Shown piece by piece: positions 8,600 through 19,490 of a DNA stretch of 64,000 nucleotides. The first letter of the stretch is position 1, and each line of letters starts with the position of its first letter. The position numbers were made by a program, and so were the translations under genes. Where the stretch lies: positions 496,001-560,000 of the forward strand of contig CAVXTW010000014.1 in the NCBI GenBank assembly GCA_963764695.1. The letters run 5' to 3'. A model generated the notes under the pieces. The model did no database searches. It was not told the origin of the DNA and worked only from the letters and a program-made list of their open reading frames with translations. This stretch comes from DATFRY01 sp963764695. Its GTDB lineage: Bacteria > Myxococcota_A > Polyangia > Haliangiales > Haliangiaceae.

Positions 8600-9805
8600 A
8601 TGCGTTGGACCCCCAGCGGCGACGAGGCCCTCAAGGGACTCACCGCCGGACACATCCTCCAGATGATCCGCGAAGCGGAGACATCCCGCGCCGAGATAGC
8701 CCGCGCGACCGGCCTCGCTCGATCGACCGTGTCCCAGCGGATCGAGGCGCTCGTGCGTCTGGGGCTGGTGGTGGAGGAGGGGGACGCGCGATCGACCGGC
8801 GGCCGCCCGGCCACCCGCCTGCGCCTCAACAAGACCGGCGGCGTCGTCCTGGCCGCCGACCTTGGCGCCATGCACGACCGCCTCTCGGTCTCCGATCTGG
8901 CCGGCAACGTGCTCGCCGAGATGACCGCGCAGCTGGCCATCGCCGAGGGACCGGCGGTCATCCTGACCTGGGTGCGCGACAGCTTCCTTGCCCTGCTCGA
9001 GCGCCTCGGCCTCGGCACCGAGGAGGTGATCGGCATCGGCATCGGCTTGCCCGGACCGGTCGAGTTCGCCGCCGGCCGCGCGGTCAAGCCGCCCATCATG
9101 CCCGGCTGGCACGCGGTCTCGATCGCCGACAGCTTCGCCGAGGCGCTGCCCGGCGTCGAGGTGCTGGTCGACAACGACGTCAACATCATGGCCGTCGGCG
9201 AGTACCGGACCTACTGGCGCCGGCTCGTGTCCGACATGATCTACGTGAAGGTGGCGACCGGCATCGGCGCCGGCATCATCGCGGGCGGCGAGCTGCAGCG
9301 CGGCGCGCAGGGCGCCGCCGGCGACATCGGCCACATCAGGGCCAGCGAGTACCTCGAGATGGTCTGCCCGTGCGGCAACGCCGGCTGCATCGAGGCGGTG
9401 GCCAGCGGTTCGGCCCTGGCCCGCCGCCTGCGCGACCTGGGCCACGACACCACCACCTCGCGCGACGTCGTCGCCCTGCTCAACAACAGCAACGCCGACG
9501 CGGTTCGCCTGGTGCGCGAGGCCGGCCGCCTGCTCGGCGAGGTGCTGGCCCACGCTGTCAACCTCCTCAACCCGTCGGTGCTGGTCATCGGCGGCGACCT
9601 GGCCAAGGCCCACGAGCACCTGTTCGCCGGCCTGCGCGAGGCCATCTACCGGCGCAGCTCGGTGCTGGCCACCGGCCACCTCGAGATCGTGCGCACGCGG
9701 CTGGGCGATCGCGCCGGTGTCATCGGCGCCGCCGCCCTGGTCCTCGATCGACGCCTCTCGCCCGAGGCGGTCGACCGCGAAGTCGCCCTGCGAGGTGCCG
9801 CATGA
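8600..9805 (+). CDS. ROK-family transcriptional repressor (NagC/XylR type)
   Basis: 401 residues. The N-terminus (about 1-80) is a winged helix-turn-helix: 'SRAEIARATGLARSTVSQRI' is the recognition helix region and 'TGGRPATRL' is the wing. The ROK sugar-kinase-like fold follows, with 'GIGIGLPGPVE', 'VDNDVNIMAVGEY', 'GIGAGIIAGGEL' and 'GDIGH'. The zinc-binding motif 'CPCGNAGCIE' is complete. ROK repressors of this form bind a sugar or sugar phosphate and release their operators. The stop codon overlaps the start of the ABC ATPase gene (ATGA), so repressor and importer are translated from one mRNA and the operon is probably autoregulated. The ligand is presumably the transported sugar. Confidence 0.93.
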   Translation: MRWTPSGDEALKGLTAGHILQMIREAETSRAEIARATGLARSTVSQRIEALVRLGLVVEEGDARSTGGRPATRLRLNKTGGVVLAADLGAMHDRLSVSDLAGNVLAEMTAQLAIAEGPAVILTWVRDSFLALLERLGLGTEEVIGIGIGLPGPVEFAAGRAVKPPIMPGWHAVSIADSFAEALPGVEVLVDNDVNIMAVGEYRTYWRRLVSDMIYVKVATGIGAGIIAGGELQRGAQGAAGDIGHIRASEYLEMVCPCGNAGCIEAVASGSALARRLRDLGHDTTTSRDVVALLNNSNADAVRLVREAGRLLGEVLAHAVNLLNPSVLVIGGDLAKAHEHLFAGLREAIYRRSSVLATGHLEIVRTRLGDRAGVIGAAALVLDRRLSPEAVDREVALRGAA

Positions 9806-11325
9806 GCGCGCTGCTTCAGGTCCGCGGTCTCACCAAGGTCTACCCGGGCGTGGTCGCCCTCTCCGGCGTCGACCTGGAGGTCAACGAGGGGGAAGTGCAC
9901 TGCCTGGTGGGGCAGAACGGCGCCGGCAAGTCGACCCTCATCAAGTGCGTCTCCGGCGCCGTCGAGCCGACCTCCGGCGTCATCGAATTCCTCGGCCACC
10001 AGTTCGCCACCGGGCGGCCGAGCGCGGCCCTGTCGGCCGGCGTCGCCACCATCTACCAGGAGCTCGACCTGGTGCCCGACCTGACCGTCGCGGCAAACAT
10101 CTTCCTCGGCCACGAGAAGCGGCTCGGCCGCATCGGGCCGATCCTCGACCGCCGCGCCATGCGCCGCGAGGTGCGCGACCTGGTCGGCCGCCTCGGCCAC
10201 CCGCACCTGGATCCGGACGCCCTGGTCGCGGACCTGCGCCCGGCCGACAAGCAGCTGGTCTCGATGGCGCGCGCCCTGTCGCGCAACGTTCGCCTGCTGA
10301 TCATGGACGAGCCGTCGGCCATCCTCGATCCGCCGGAGGTCGACGCGCTGTTCGAGGTGGTCGGCCGTCTGACCGCGCAGGGCGTCGGCGTCATCTACAT
10401 CTCGCACCGCATGGACGAGATCTCGCGCATCGGCGACCGCGTGACCGTGCTGCGCGACGGCCGCACCGTGGCCAGCGACCTGCCCGCCGACACCTCGGTC
10501 GACGAGCTCATCCGCCACATGGTGGGCCGCTCGTTCGGCGAGGTGTTCCCGGACCGCGCGAAACCGGGCGACGAGGTCGTCATGCGCGTGACCAAGCTGC
10601 GCCGCCCGCCCGACCTCGAGGAGGTCAGCTTCGAGGTCCGCGCCGGCGAGATCCTCGGCATCGGCGGCCTGGTCGGCGCCGGCCGCACCGAGCTCTTGCG
10701 CGCCATCAGCGGCGTCGATCAGGCGGCCAGCGGCGAGGTGTGGGTGGCGGGCCGGAAGGTGCGCCGCGGTCGACCCGACATCGCGGTCGCGGCCGGCATC
10801 GGCATGGCCCCGGAGGAGCGCAAGTCGCAGGGCCTGTGGCTGGACTGGACCCAGGTGCGCAACGTGACCATCTCGGATCTCGGTCGCCACAGCCACGGCC
10901 CCTTCACCGACCACGGCGCCGAGCGCCGCGCCGCCGAGAAGCACCTGCGCCCGCTCAAGGTCAAGCCGGACGATCCGATGCGCCTGGTTTCAGACTCGTC
11001 GGGCGGCAACCAGCAGAAGGTCGTGCTGGCCCGCTGGCTGCTCCACTCGTCGAAGGTGCTGCTGCTCGACGAGCCGACCCGCGGCGTCGACGTCGGCGCC
11101 AAGTCGGACGTGTACCGCGTCATCAGCGAGCTTGCGGCGCGCGGCCTGGCCATCGTCATGGTGTCCTCGGAGCTGTCGGAGCTGGCCGGGTTCTGCGACC
11201 GCATCCTGGTCATGCGCGAGGGCGCGCTGGTCGCCGCCCTCGAGGGCGACGCGATGACCGAGGAAGAGATCTTGCGCCACTCGCTGCGCATTGTCCCGGA
11301 TGAGCCGAGGAGCGCCACCCCATGA
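9802..11325 (+). CDS. CUT2-family sugar ABC transporter, fused twin ATPase (RbsA/XylG/MglA-like)
   Basis: 507 residues with two ATP-binding cassettes in tandem, the hallmark of CUT2 sugar importers. Cassette 1 has Walker A 'GQNGAGKST' (about residue 38) and Walker B 'LLIMDEPSAIL', with a diverged signature 'LRPADKQLVSMARAL'. Cassette 2 has the usual degenerate Walker A 'GGLVGAGRTELL', a good signature 'SGGNQQKVVLARWL' and Walker B 'VLLLDEPTRGVDVG'. It energises uptake at the inner face of the cytoplasmic membrane together with the permease and binding protein that follow. ATGA overlaps join it to the ROK gene upstream and the permease downstream. Confidence 0.95.
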   Translation: MSALLQVRGLTKVYPGVVALSGVDLEVNEGEVHCLVGQNGAGKSTLIKCVSGAVEPTSGVIEFLGHQFATGRPSAALSAGVATIYQELDLVPDLTVAANIFLGHEKRLGRIGPILDRRAMRREVRDLVGRLGHPHLDPDALVADLRPADKQLVSMARALSRNVRLLIMDEPSAILDPPEVDALFEVVGRLTAQGVGVIYISHRMDEISRIGDRVTVLRDGRTVASDLPADTSVDELIRHMVGRSFGEVFPDRAKPGDEVVMRVTKLRRPPDLEEVSFEVRAGEILGIGGLVGAGRTELLRAISGVDQAASGEVWVAGRKVRRGRPDIAVAAGIGMAPEERKSQGLWLDWTQVRNVTISDLGRHSHGPFTDHGAERRAAEKHLRPLKVKPDDPMRLVSDSSGGNQQKVVLARWLLHSSKVLLLDEPTRGVDVGAKSDVYRVISELAARGLAIVMVSSELSELAGFCDRILVMREGALVAALEGDAMTEEEILRHSLRIVPDEPRSATP

Positions 11326-12299
11326 GCAAGACCGAAGAACCCAAGCCGTCCCCGCAGCGACTCCCCGTCGCCCGCTGGTTGCGCGGCGTGCGCGTGCAGG
11401 AGGCCGCGCTGCCGGTGGCCATCCTCCTGCTCGTCGCGGTCGGGATGTTCACCAAGGGATCGATCTTCTTCTCGACGGCGAACCTCTGGAACCTGCTGGT
11501 CCAGGCCAGCGTGTCCGGCACCATCGCGGTCGGCATGACCTTCGTCATCGCCACCGGCGGAATCGATCTGGGCGTCGGATCGGTGCTGGCCGCGGCCGCG
11601 ATCATCGGCGGCCGCTACTTCCACGGCGGCGCCCTCGACTTCATGGCCGGCACGCTCCTGGCCGCGCTTGTGTTCGGCGCCATCAACGGGGCGGCGGTGG
11701 CGTGGCTGCGCATCGTCCCGTTCGTCGCGACGCTGGCCATGTTCGCCTCGGCCCGCGGCCTCGCCCACCAGATCACCCACCAGACTCCGATCGGCCTGTT
11801 CGACCTGCAGAACCTGACCAAGATCGGCAGCGAGCGCGTGTTCGGCGTGCCGATCCCGGCCATCGTCTTCCTCATCGTCGTGGTCCTCGGCTGGGTGCTG
11901 CTCAACCGCACCACCTACGGCCGCTACGTGGTGGCGGTGGGCGGCAACCGCGAGGCCGCCCGCATCGCCGGCATCCGTGTGCGCCTGATCCTGTTCTCTG
12001 TCTACGTGCTGGCCGGCCTGTGCACCGGCATCGCCGCCATCTTGCAGGCGGGCCAGCTGGCCAGCGCGTCGCCCATCGTCGGCGTCGGGCTCGAGCTGGA
12101 CGCCATCGCCGCGGTGGTCATCGGCGGCACCAGCCTGGCCGGCGGTCGGTCGAGCATCACCGGCACGTTCTTCGGCGTCATCACCTTCGCCCTCATCTTC
12201 AACCTTCTCATCCTCAACAACGTGGAGAGTCAGATCCAGCTGATCCTGCGAGGGGTCATCCTCCTCGGCGCTGTCGCTGTCCAGCGCCGCGGGCACTAG
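11322..12299 (+). CDS. CUT2-family sugar ABC transporter permease (RbsC-like)
   Basis: 325 residues, highly hydrophobic with about eight to ten predicted membrane helices. Family landmarks are 'GMTFVIATGGIDLGVGS' (about residues 70-86) and, near the C-terminus, 'AAVVIGGTSLAGGRSSI', which contains the EAA-like loop contacting the ATPase. It forms the channel for monosaccharide uptake. Its start codon overlaps the ATPase stop codon (ATGA), so expression is coupled. Confidence 0.95.
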   Translation: MSKTEEPKPSPQRLPVARWLRGVRVQEAALPVAILLLVAVGMFTKGSIFFSTANLWNLLVQASVSGTIAVGMTFVIATGGIDLGVGSVLAAAAIIGGRYFHGGALDFMAGTLLAALVFGAINGAAVAWLRIVPFVATLAMFASARGLAHQITHQTPIGLFDLQNLTKIGSERVFGVPIPAIVFLIVVVLGWVLLNRTTYGRYVVAVGGNREAARIAGIRVRLILFSVYVLAGLCTGIAAILQAGQLASASPIVGVGLELDAIAAVVIGGTSLAGGRSSITGTFFGVITFALIFNLLILNNVESQIQLILRGVILLGAVAVQRRGH

Positions 12300-12334
12300 G
12301 CCGAAGCAGAGCGCAGCGAACAAGGAGCCAGACA

Positions 12335-13405
12335 ATGATGCACCGCAGAGGCGCTGTGGTTGGTGGACTGCTGCTGTCGTTGGCGCTCGTGGCGAGCGCC
12401 TGCAAGAAGGAGGGGCCCAAGAAGGCACCCGAGCCGGCCCCTGAGACGCCGACCGCGACCGGCGGCGGCGCGGGCCAGACAGAGACCCCGGAGCAGGCGG
12501 CCGGGCCCGGCGCGGTCACCGGGCGCAAGATCAAGATCGCCTTCAGCGCACCGTCGGCCGATCACGGCTGGACCGGCGCCATCAGCGTCAAGGCCAAGGA
12601 GCAGGCCGCCAGGTACGACGACGTCGAGTTCAGCCTGAGCCAGGCGGCCAACGCGGCCGACCAGGTCAACCAGATCAACAGCATCATCGCGCAGAAGCCG
12701 GACGTGCTCGTCGTCCTGCCGCACGACGACACCGTCACGCCGGCGGCGCTGGCCGCGATGAAGGCCGGCATCCCGGTCATCAACGTCGACCGCGAGTTCA
12801 GCGATCCGGGCGCGCAGCGCGCCGTCATCAAGGGCGACAACTACGGGGCAGGCTTCCAGGCCGGCCAGTACTTCGCCCGCGAGCTCAAGTGCAAGGGCAA
12901 CGTCGTCGAGATCCAGGGCATCGCCGGCATCTCGGTCACCACCCAGCGCACCAAGGGCTTCGCCGACGCCCTCAAGCCGTGCGGCGGCGGCATCAAGATC
13001 GTCGCCCGCCAGCCGGCCGATTTCGCGCCGGACAAGGGCCTCGCGGTCATGCAGAACATCCTGCAGGCGCAGCAGAAGATCGACGCCGTCTACACCCACG
13101 ACGACGATATGGCCCAGGGCGTGGTGCAGGCGATCAAGAACGCCAACCGCGACAAGGACATGTGGTTGACCGGCGTGGGCGGCTCCAAGGCCGCCATGGA
13201 CATGATCAAGCAGGGCGGGCTGTACCGGGGCACGTTCCTCTACAACCCGTCGATGGCCGCGGACGGGGTGGCGCTGGGTCGCCTCCTGGCCAAGGCGCAG
13301 GGCCTGTCCGACCTGACCGCGCCGATCATCCCCAACGTGATCGTCCTGCAGGCGCAGGGCGTCTTCCAGGACAACGTCGACCACTTCATGAAGCTGGGCT
13401 TCTGA
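12335..13405 (+). CDS. Sugar ABC transporter substrate-binding lipoprotein
   Basis: 356 residues. The start is set by AAGGAG seven bases before ATG 12335. The N-terminus is a lipoprotein signal with lipobox 'LVASAC' (Cys about residue 22), then a Pro/Glu/Thr/Gly-rich tether, then a Peripla_BP_4 fold: 'KIKIAFSAPSADHGWTG', 'IAQKPDVLVVLPHDD', 'PVINVDREF' and 'VYTHDDDMAQG'. It captures the sugar for the RbsC/RbsA-like transporter encoded just upstream (36-nt gap). In Gram-negative bacteria such proteins are usually soluble in the periplasm; here it should be lipid-anchored. The ligand is not predictable; candidates are ribose, xylose, galactose or a polyol. Confidence 0.93.
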   Translation: MMHRRGAVVGGLLLSLALVASACKKEGPKKAPEPAPETPTATGGGAGQTETPEQAAGPGAVTGRKIKIAFSAPSADHGWTGAISVKAKEQAARYDDVEFSLSQAANAADQVNQINSIIAQKPDVLVVLPHDDTVTPAALAAMKAGIPVINVDREFSDPGAQRAVIKGDNYGAGFQAGQYFARELKCKGNVVEIQGIAGISVTTQRTKGFADALKPCGGGIKIVARQPADFAPDKGLAVMQNILQAQQKIDAVYTHDDDMAQGVVQAIKNANRDKDMWLTGVGGSKAAMDMIKQGGLYRGTFLYNPSMAADGVALGRLLAKAQGLSDLTAPIIPNVIVLQAQGVFQDNVDHFMKLGF

Positions 13406-13426
13406 GCCTCCGGCTCACTGTGGCTT

Positions 13427-13448
13427 GCCGCCCGGCGGCCCGGGCGGC
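13427..13448 (+). terminator. GC-rich hairpin after the sugar-transport operon
   Basis: 'GCCGCCCG' and 'CGGGCGGC' form an 8-bp perfect stem around a 6-nt loop, 22 nt after the binding-protein stop codon. There is no T-tract, so termination may need Rho or only mark the 3' end. The stem ends 3 nt before the OsmC-like start. Confidence 0.5.
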
Positions 13449-13451
13449 ACC

Positions 13452-13910
13452 ATGGATGCCATGACAGCGTCCAGCGAGGAGCGCCGCTACAGCGTCGGCG
13501 CCACGTCGACAGCGATCGCGGGTCGCGTGCTGTGCAGCGCGCGCAACCACCACTTCGTCGTCGACGGGCCGGTGCAGAACGGATTTCCCGGCGAGGCGAT
13601 CACCCCGGTGGAGGTCCTCCTGTGCGGGGTCGCCTCGTGCGGCGTCGAGCTCCTGCAGGCGTTCGCGGTCCAGGACGCCATCCCGCTGGGCCGGGTGAGC
13701 GTCCAGGTGGCCGGCGCGATCGACAGGTCGCGCCCGGTGCGGCCGGACGCGACCGTGCTCAACTGGTTCACCGCCGACTTCGAGCTGGGCGGCGTGACCC
13801 AGGAGCAGGCCACCCACCTGGTCGAGCGGTTCAAGAAGACGTGTCCGGTCTTCGGCTCCGTCGCCGTGTCGTCGCCCGACGTCCGCGTCACCGTCCGGGT
13901 CAACTCCTGA
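13452..13910 (+). CDS. OsmC/Ohr-family peroxide-stress protein
   Basis: About 152 residues. The family's two conserved cysteines are present: 'CGVASCGVELL' (about residue 60) and 'KKTCPVFGSV' (about residue 128). By family knowledge they reduce organic hydroperoxides or similar oxidants in the cytoplasm. I chose ATG 13452; a second in-frame ATG lies at 13461, and a TTG further upstream would put the start inside a strong hairpin. The gene stands between the sugar operon and glycogen phosphorylase, with no sign of coupling to either. Confidence 0.85.
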   Translation: MDAMTASSEERRYSVGATSTAIAGRVLCSARNHHFVVDGPVQNGFPGEAITPVEVLLCGVASCGVELLQAFAVQDAIPLGRVSVQVAGAIDRSRPVRPDATVLNWFTADFELGGVTQEQATHLVERFKKTCPVFGSVAVSSPDVRVTVRVNS

Positions 13911-13973
13911 GCCGCCGCGCGGGTGCGTCCGCGCGCCCGTGACGGTATCATCGGACCTCGCCGATTGGAGGGA

Positions 13974-16545
<2,572 letters not shown>

Positions 16546-17424
16546 TCAGTCGGGCAGGATCGAGCGCGGCAGCGGCGACTCGGCGTCCAGGTGGACCATC
16601 ACCGCGGTGCTCTCGAACGAGTCGATGGCGGGCGTCGCCATGCGGGCCGCGGTCGGCGGCATGACGTCCTGCGCATCGGCGCTGGCCCGACGCATCTGGT
16701 GCTGCACGCCGACACCGAGGAACAGGCGCTTGGGGCCCCAGTTGAACTCGACCCCGAGCGATGCCATCTGCTCGCGCTGGTGCCGGTCGGGATGGCGCAC
16801 GTCTCGCGCGCGCCCGCGCGCCGCGATCTGCACCGGGCCCAGCCGCGGACCCTCGATGGCGACGCTCATGTCGGTGTCGTCGAGCGGCGAGGACATCTCG
16901 CCGCCCTGCGGGCCGAGCCCGAGCATGCGCGCCTCGCCCGTGATCGACGGGCCGTCCACCGCGCCCAGCCGCACGCCGAGCCACGGCGTCACCGGACGGC
17001 CGTGCCCGCTCCAGGTCAGCGCGTGCGCTCCGACGAAGAAGCCGTAGTACCGGTGCTCGCTGCGGTAGCGGGCGCCGAGCAGCTGGTAGACCGTTCCGTT
17101 CTCGCCGCGGTTCGACTTCTTGCCCTCCGCCACATCGAGGCGCTCCCAGGCGAAGGCCGAGAACGCGAGGTGCTCGCCGAACGCCACCTGCGGCAGCGTG
17201 ACTCGCACGTTGAAGCGCAGGTGGTCGTCGGTGGGAGCGATCCACTGCTCGACGCGCAGACCCGTGGCGGCGCGCCATCGACCGGCCTGCACGCCCTCCT
17301 CGTCACCCTCGGCGACATCGCTGCGCTCCGGCTGCGAGGTCAATGTGGGTGTCTGCGCGCCGGCCTGTAGCGGAGCGCCGAGCGCTGCCGCCGCGAGGAA
17401 CGAAATCAAACAGCGGCGCAGCAC
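16546..17424 (-). CDS. Exported beta-rich protein, probably outer-membrane associated; function unknown
   Basis: About 292 residues if started at the GTG at 17424, which gives a clean signal peptide: 'LRRCLISFLAAAALGAP' then 'QAGAQT'. No good Shine-Dalgarno is visible, so the start is uncertain. The mature part alternates polar and aromatic residues ('HLRFNVRVTLPQVAFGEHL', 'RYYGFFVGAHALTWSG', 'RLFLGVGVQHQM'), the pattern of transmembrane or secreted beta strands. I recognise no family. It is convergent with glgP: the two stop codons are adjacent (glgP stop 16543-16545, this stop 16548-16546). Confidence 0.6.
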   Translation of the reverse strand: MLRRCLISFLAAAALGAPLQAGAQTPTLTSQPERSDVAEGDEEGVQAGRWRAATGLRVEQWIAPTDDHLRFNVRVTLPQVAFGEHLAFSAFAWERLDVAEGKKSNRGENGTVYQLLGARYRSEHRYYGFFVGAHALTWSGHGRPVTPWLGVRLGAVDGPSITGEARMLGLGPQGGEMSSPLDDTDMSVAIEGPRLGPVQIAARGRARDVRHPDRHQREQMASLGVEFNWGPKRLFLGVGVQHQMRRASADAQDVMPPTAARMATPAIDSFESTAVMVHLDAESPLPRSILPD

Positions 17425-17874
17425 TGTAACAGATGGGGTGCAACGGTCATGCCACGGGAAATGGCAAGGGGCGCAGGTTGGCAATGTACGGTGAAGGACG
17501 GACGAACGGCGACGACCCGGTCAGCTTTTGTTCGACATCGGCCGCTTGGCACCGCGACGGGGGCGAGGCGATGCGCCTCGACGAGTGCGAGCCTGCCTCG
17601 CCCGGGGGTGGGCCTGGGGCCGGCTGGCCCCACGTGTGGACTGACAGGTCGCGATGGGGACGACTGGTCGACCGGCTGCCTCTCGCTCATCGCGGCGTCG
17701 CGCGCGTGAGCCCGGCGACATTTCGTCGTCGGCGCCGATGAAACGCCGCCGCCTCGAAGCTCACCACAGTGCAAGGGCCGACCCGATGTGCCCCGAAGTC
17801 ATTTTTTTCGCGTAACGGTCGGCGTTGTGGTCCCACTATCCCTTACGGGTGACGGGAACAAGGGGGGAAGTCTC
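17425..17874. other. Non-coding gap of 450 bp upstream of the CHAT-protease module
   Basis: I see no supported gene; short frames here have atypical composition and no ribosome-binding sites. A small hairpin (CGAGGC 17564-17569 / GCCTCG 17575-17580) and a T-rich stretch near 17800-17810 are the only structure. The promoter of the three-gene module that follows must lie here, but no clear -35/-10 pair is visible. Confidence 0.5.
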
Positions 17875-18582
17875 ATGGCCAGTCCAGAGCCGTTCGTCTT
17901 CCACGGCGGTATCTTTCCATTCCAGGCGCGGGTCGCGGGGGTACGCCCGACGACCGAGGTAAGGGGGCACTTCGCCGTGCCGAGCGTCGGGGGCGATTTC
18001 TCCACCGACGAGGGCCCATGGGACCTGGCCGACGTCGGCGGCCGGGGGCCGGGCCGGATCGAGCGGGTCGAGATCGTCGTGCTCGGCAAGGGAGACTCGA
18101 GCGACTCCGAGACGGTGGTCGAGTGCACCCTGTCGGGGGTAGCGCTGCCTCGCGTGACGGCCACGACCCTGAGCGCCAGGCTCGTGTCGCGGTTCGACGG
18201 CGCCCTGCATGCCTTCGAGGCGGAGGTCGGCGCGGTCAACCTCGAGATCGACAAGAAGCCGTACCAGGTGAACAGGACGCTGCTCGCCTCCCTCCAGCGG
18301 AAGCCGGCCTCGGCGATCAGGAACATGGCCAGCGCCGGCGCGGCGAGCTTCGCGCCCACCAACGGGCCGGACACCAACCTGGCCTGCTTCGTGGTGCAGC
18401 CCGCGCAGCCGGCCAGCGCGGTGAGCGACGTGGTGGTCGGCGAGTATGCCATCGGTGAACGCGACCGCCGCCTGACCATGCTCCGCATGCCGTCGGCCGC
18501 GCCCGCCGCCGGTGCGATGGCCTCGAGCGGGGGCTCGGTCGTCCTCCTGCAGCTTTTCGTCAACGGCCACCGGCCGCCGTGA
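17875..18582 (+). CDS. Unknown protein A of the CHAT-protease module (paralogue of the next gene)
   Basis: 235 residues. ATG 17875 is set by GGGGGGAAG seven bases upstream. There is no signal peptide or membrane segment, so it should be cytosolic unless exported by another route. It is related to the downstream protein: both begin M-x-S-x(2-3)-F-x-F-x-G, both contain 'GEY' followed by 'RRLTMLR' near the C-terminus, and both end in exactly 'VNGHRPP'. I recognise no known family. It stands 59 nt before its paralogue and 0.9 kb before a TPR-CHAT lipoprotein. I infer that all three form one functional unit, with the pair as candidate substrates, regulators or effectors of the protease. Confidence 0.75.
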   Translation: MASPEPFVFHGGIFPFQARVAGVRPTTEVRGHFAVPSVGGDFSTDEGPWDLADVGGRGPGRIERVEIVVLGKGDSSDSETVVECTLSGVALPRVTATTLSARLVSRFDGALHAFEAEVGAVNLEIDKKPYQVNRTLLASLQRKPASAIRNMASAGAASFAPTNGPDTNLACFVVQPAQPASAVSDVVVGEYAIGERDRRLTMLRMPSAAPAAGAMASSGGSVVLLQLFVNGHRPP

Positions 18583-18641
18583 CGCGAGTGAGTCGGCCCG
18601 CTCTTCAACCTGGACGCCGTTGAATGAGCAGAAAGGAAACC

Positions 18642-19490
18642 ATGCTCTCTGACGATGGGTTCATCTTCACTGGATCGGCCGTCGCGCTCGGCGCGCGGCT
18701 CGACGTGCCTCGACTTCGCGAGGTCCGCGCGTCCCTCACGTTGCCCAGCCTGGGCGGCACGGCCAGCGCCAGCGAGGGTGCAGCCGACGTGGGAGGCATC
18801 GTCCGCTACCGCTCGGCCAGCACGTCGGTGACCGGCGAGAGCTACGACTACCGGCGCGACGACGCGAAGCTCCAGTTCGAGACGCGCGTCGCCTGCAGCA
18901 TGGAAGGGTTCGAGTACGGCGACGCCGTGCGCGCCGACTTCATCAGCGCCACGCTGGTCTCCACGTTCCTCCACCATCACCGCTTCCACGAGGAGACGGT
19001 GACGCTGAGAGGTCTGTGGGCCAACGGGCACGATCGCATCCTCGAGCGCCGGACGCCGAAGTCCTTCAAGAACAAGGAGTGCAAGTCGTTCGACGACCTC
19101 GCCAGGGCGGCCGACGCATCCAGCGAGCTGGTGACCGACCTGTCGAGCCTGCGCGCGCCGGCGGGCCGGCCGATGCCGGAGCCCGGGCAGCTGGTGATGA
19201 AGGACGGGCGCATGGTCTGCTACCTGTTCGATCCGAACTACATCACGTTCGTGCAGGATGGCATCAAGTACGAGCTCTTCCTCGGCGAGTACGTGCTCGA
19301 CCAGAACCTGCGCCGGTTGACCATGCTGCGCATCGAATCGCGCCTCGACGATTCCGGCGGCGGCGCCAGCAAGCGAGGTCCCGCCCCGAAGTCGGGCAGC
19401 CCGACGCCGAAGTCGGGGGACGGCGGCGGCGGTCCGCAGGGCTCGACAACGGCGGTGCAGCCGATCGTCAACGGGCACCGGCCTCCATGA
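18642..19490 (+). CDS. Unknown protein B of the CHAT-protease module (paralogue of the preceding gene)
   Basis: 282 residues. I chose ATG 18642 because AAAGGA lies four to five bases upstream and the resulting N-terminus ('MLSDDGFIFTGS') aligns with that of protein A; ATG 18624 is the longer alternative. It shares 'GEY', 'RRLTMLR' and the terminal 'VNGHRPP' with A, but has an inserted middle segment and a Gly/Ser/Pro/Lys-rich linker before the tail (about residues 250-272). Its stop codon overlaps the ATG of the protease gene (ATGA), so the two are translationally coupled. No known family is recognised. Confidence 0.78.
   Translation: MLSDDGFIFTGSAVALGARLDVPRLREVRASLTLPSLGGTASASEGAADVGGIVRYRSASTSVTGESYDYRRDDAKLQFETRVACSMEGFEYGDAVRADFISATLVSTFLHHHRFHEETVTLRGLWANGHDRILERRTPKSFKNKECKSFDDLARAADASSELVTDLSSLRAPAGRPMPEPGQLVMKDGRMVCYLFDPNYITFVQDGIKYELFLGEYVLDQNLRRLTMLRIESRLDDSGGGASKRGPAPKSGSPTPKSGDGGGGPQGSTTAVQPIVNGHRPP

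Noticed and set aside
17433..17741. Several overlapping short open frames in the gap before the CHAT module
   Set aside because: No ribosome-binding sites, no family match, and different frames compete over the same DNA.
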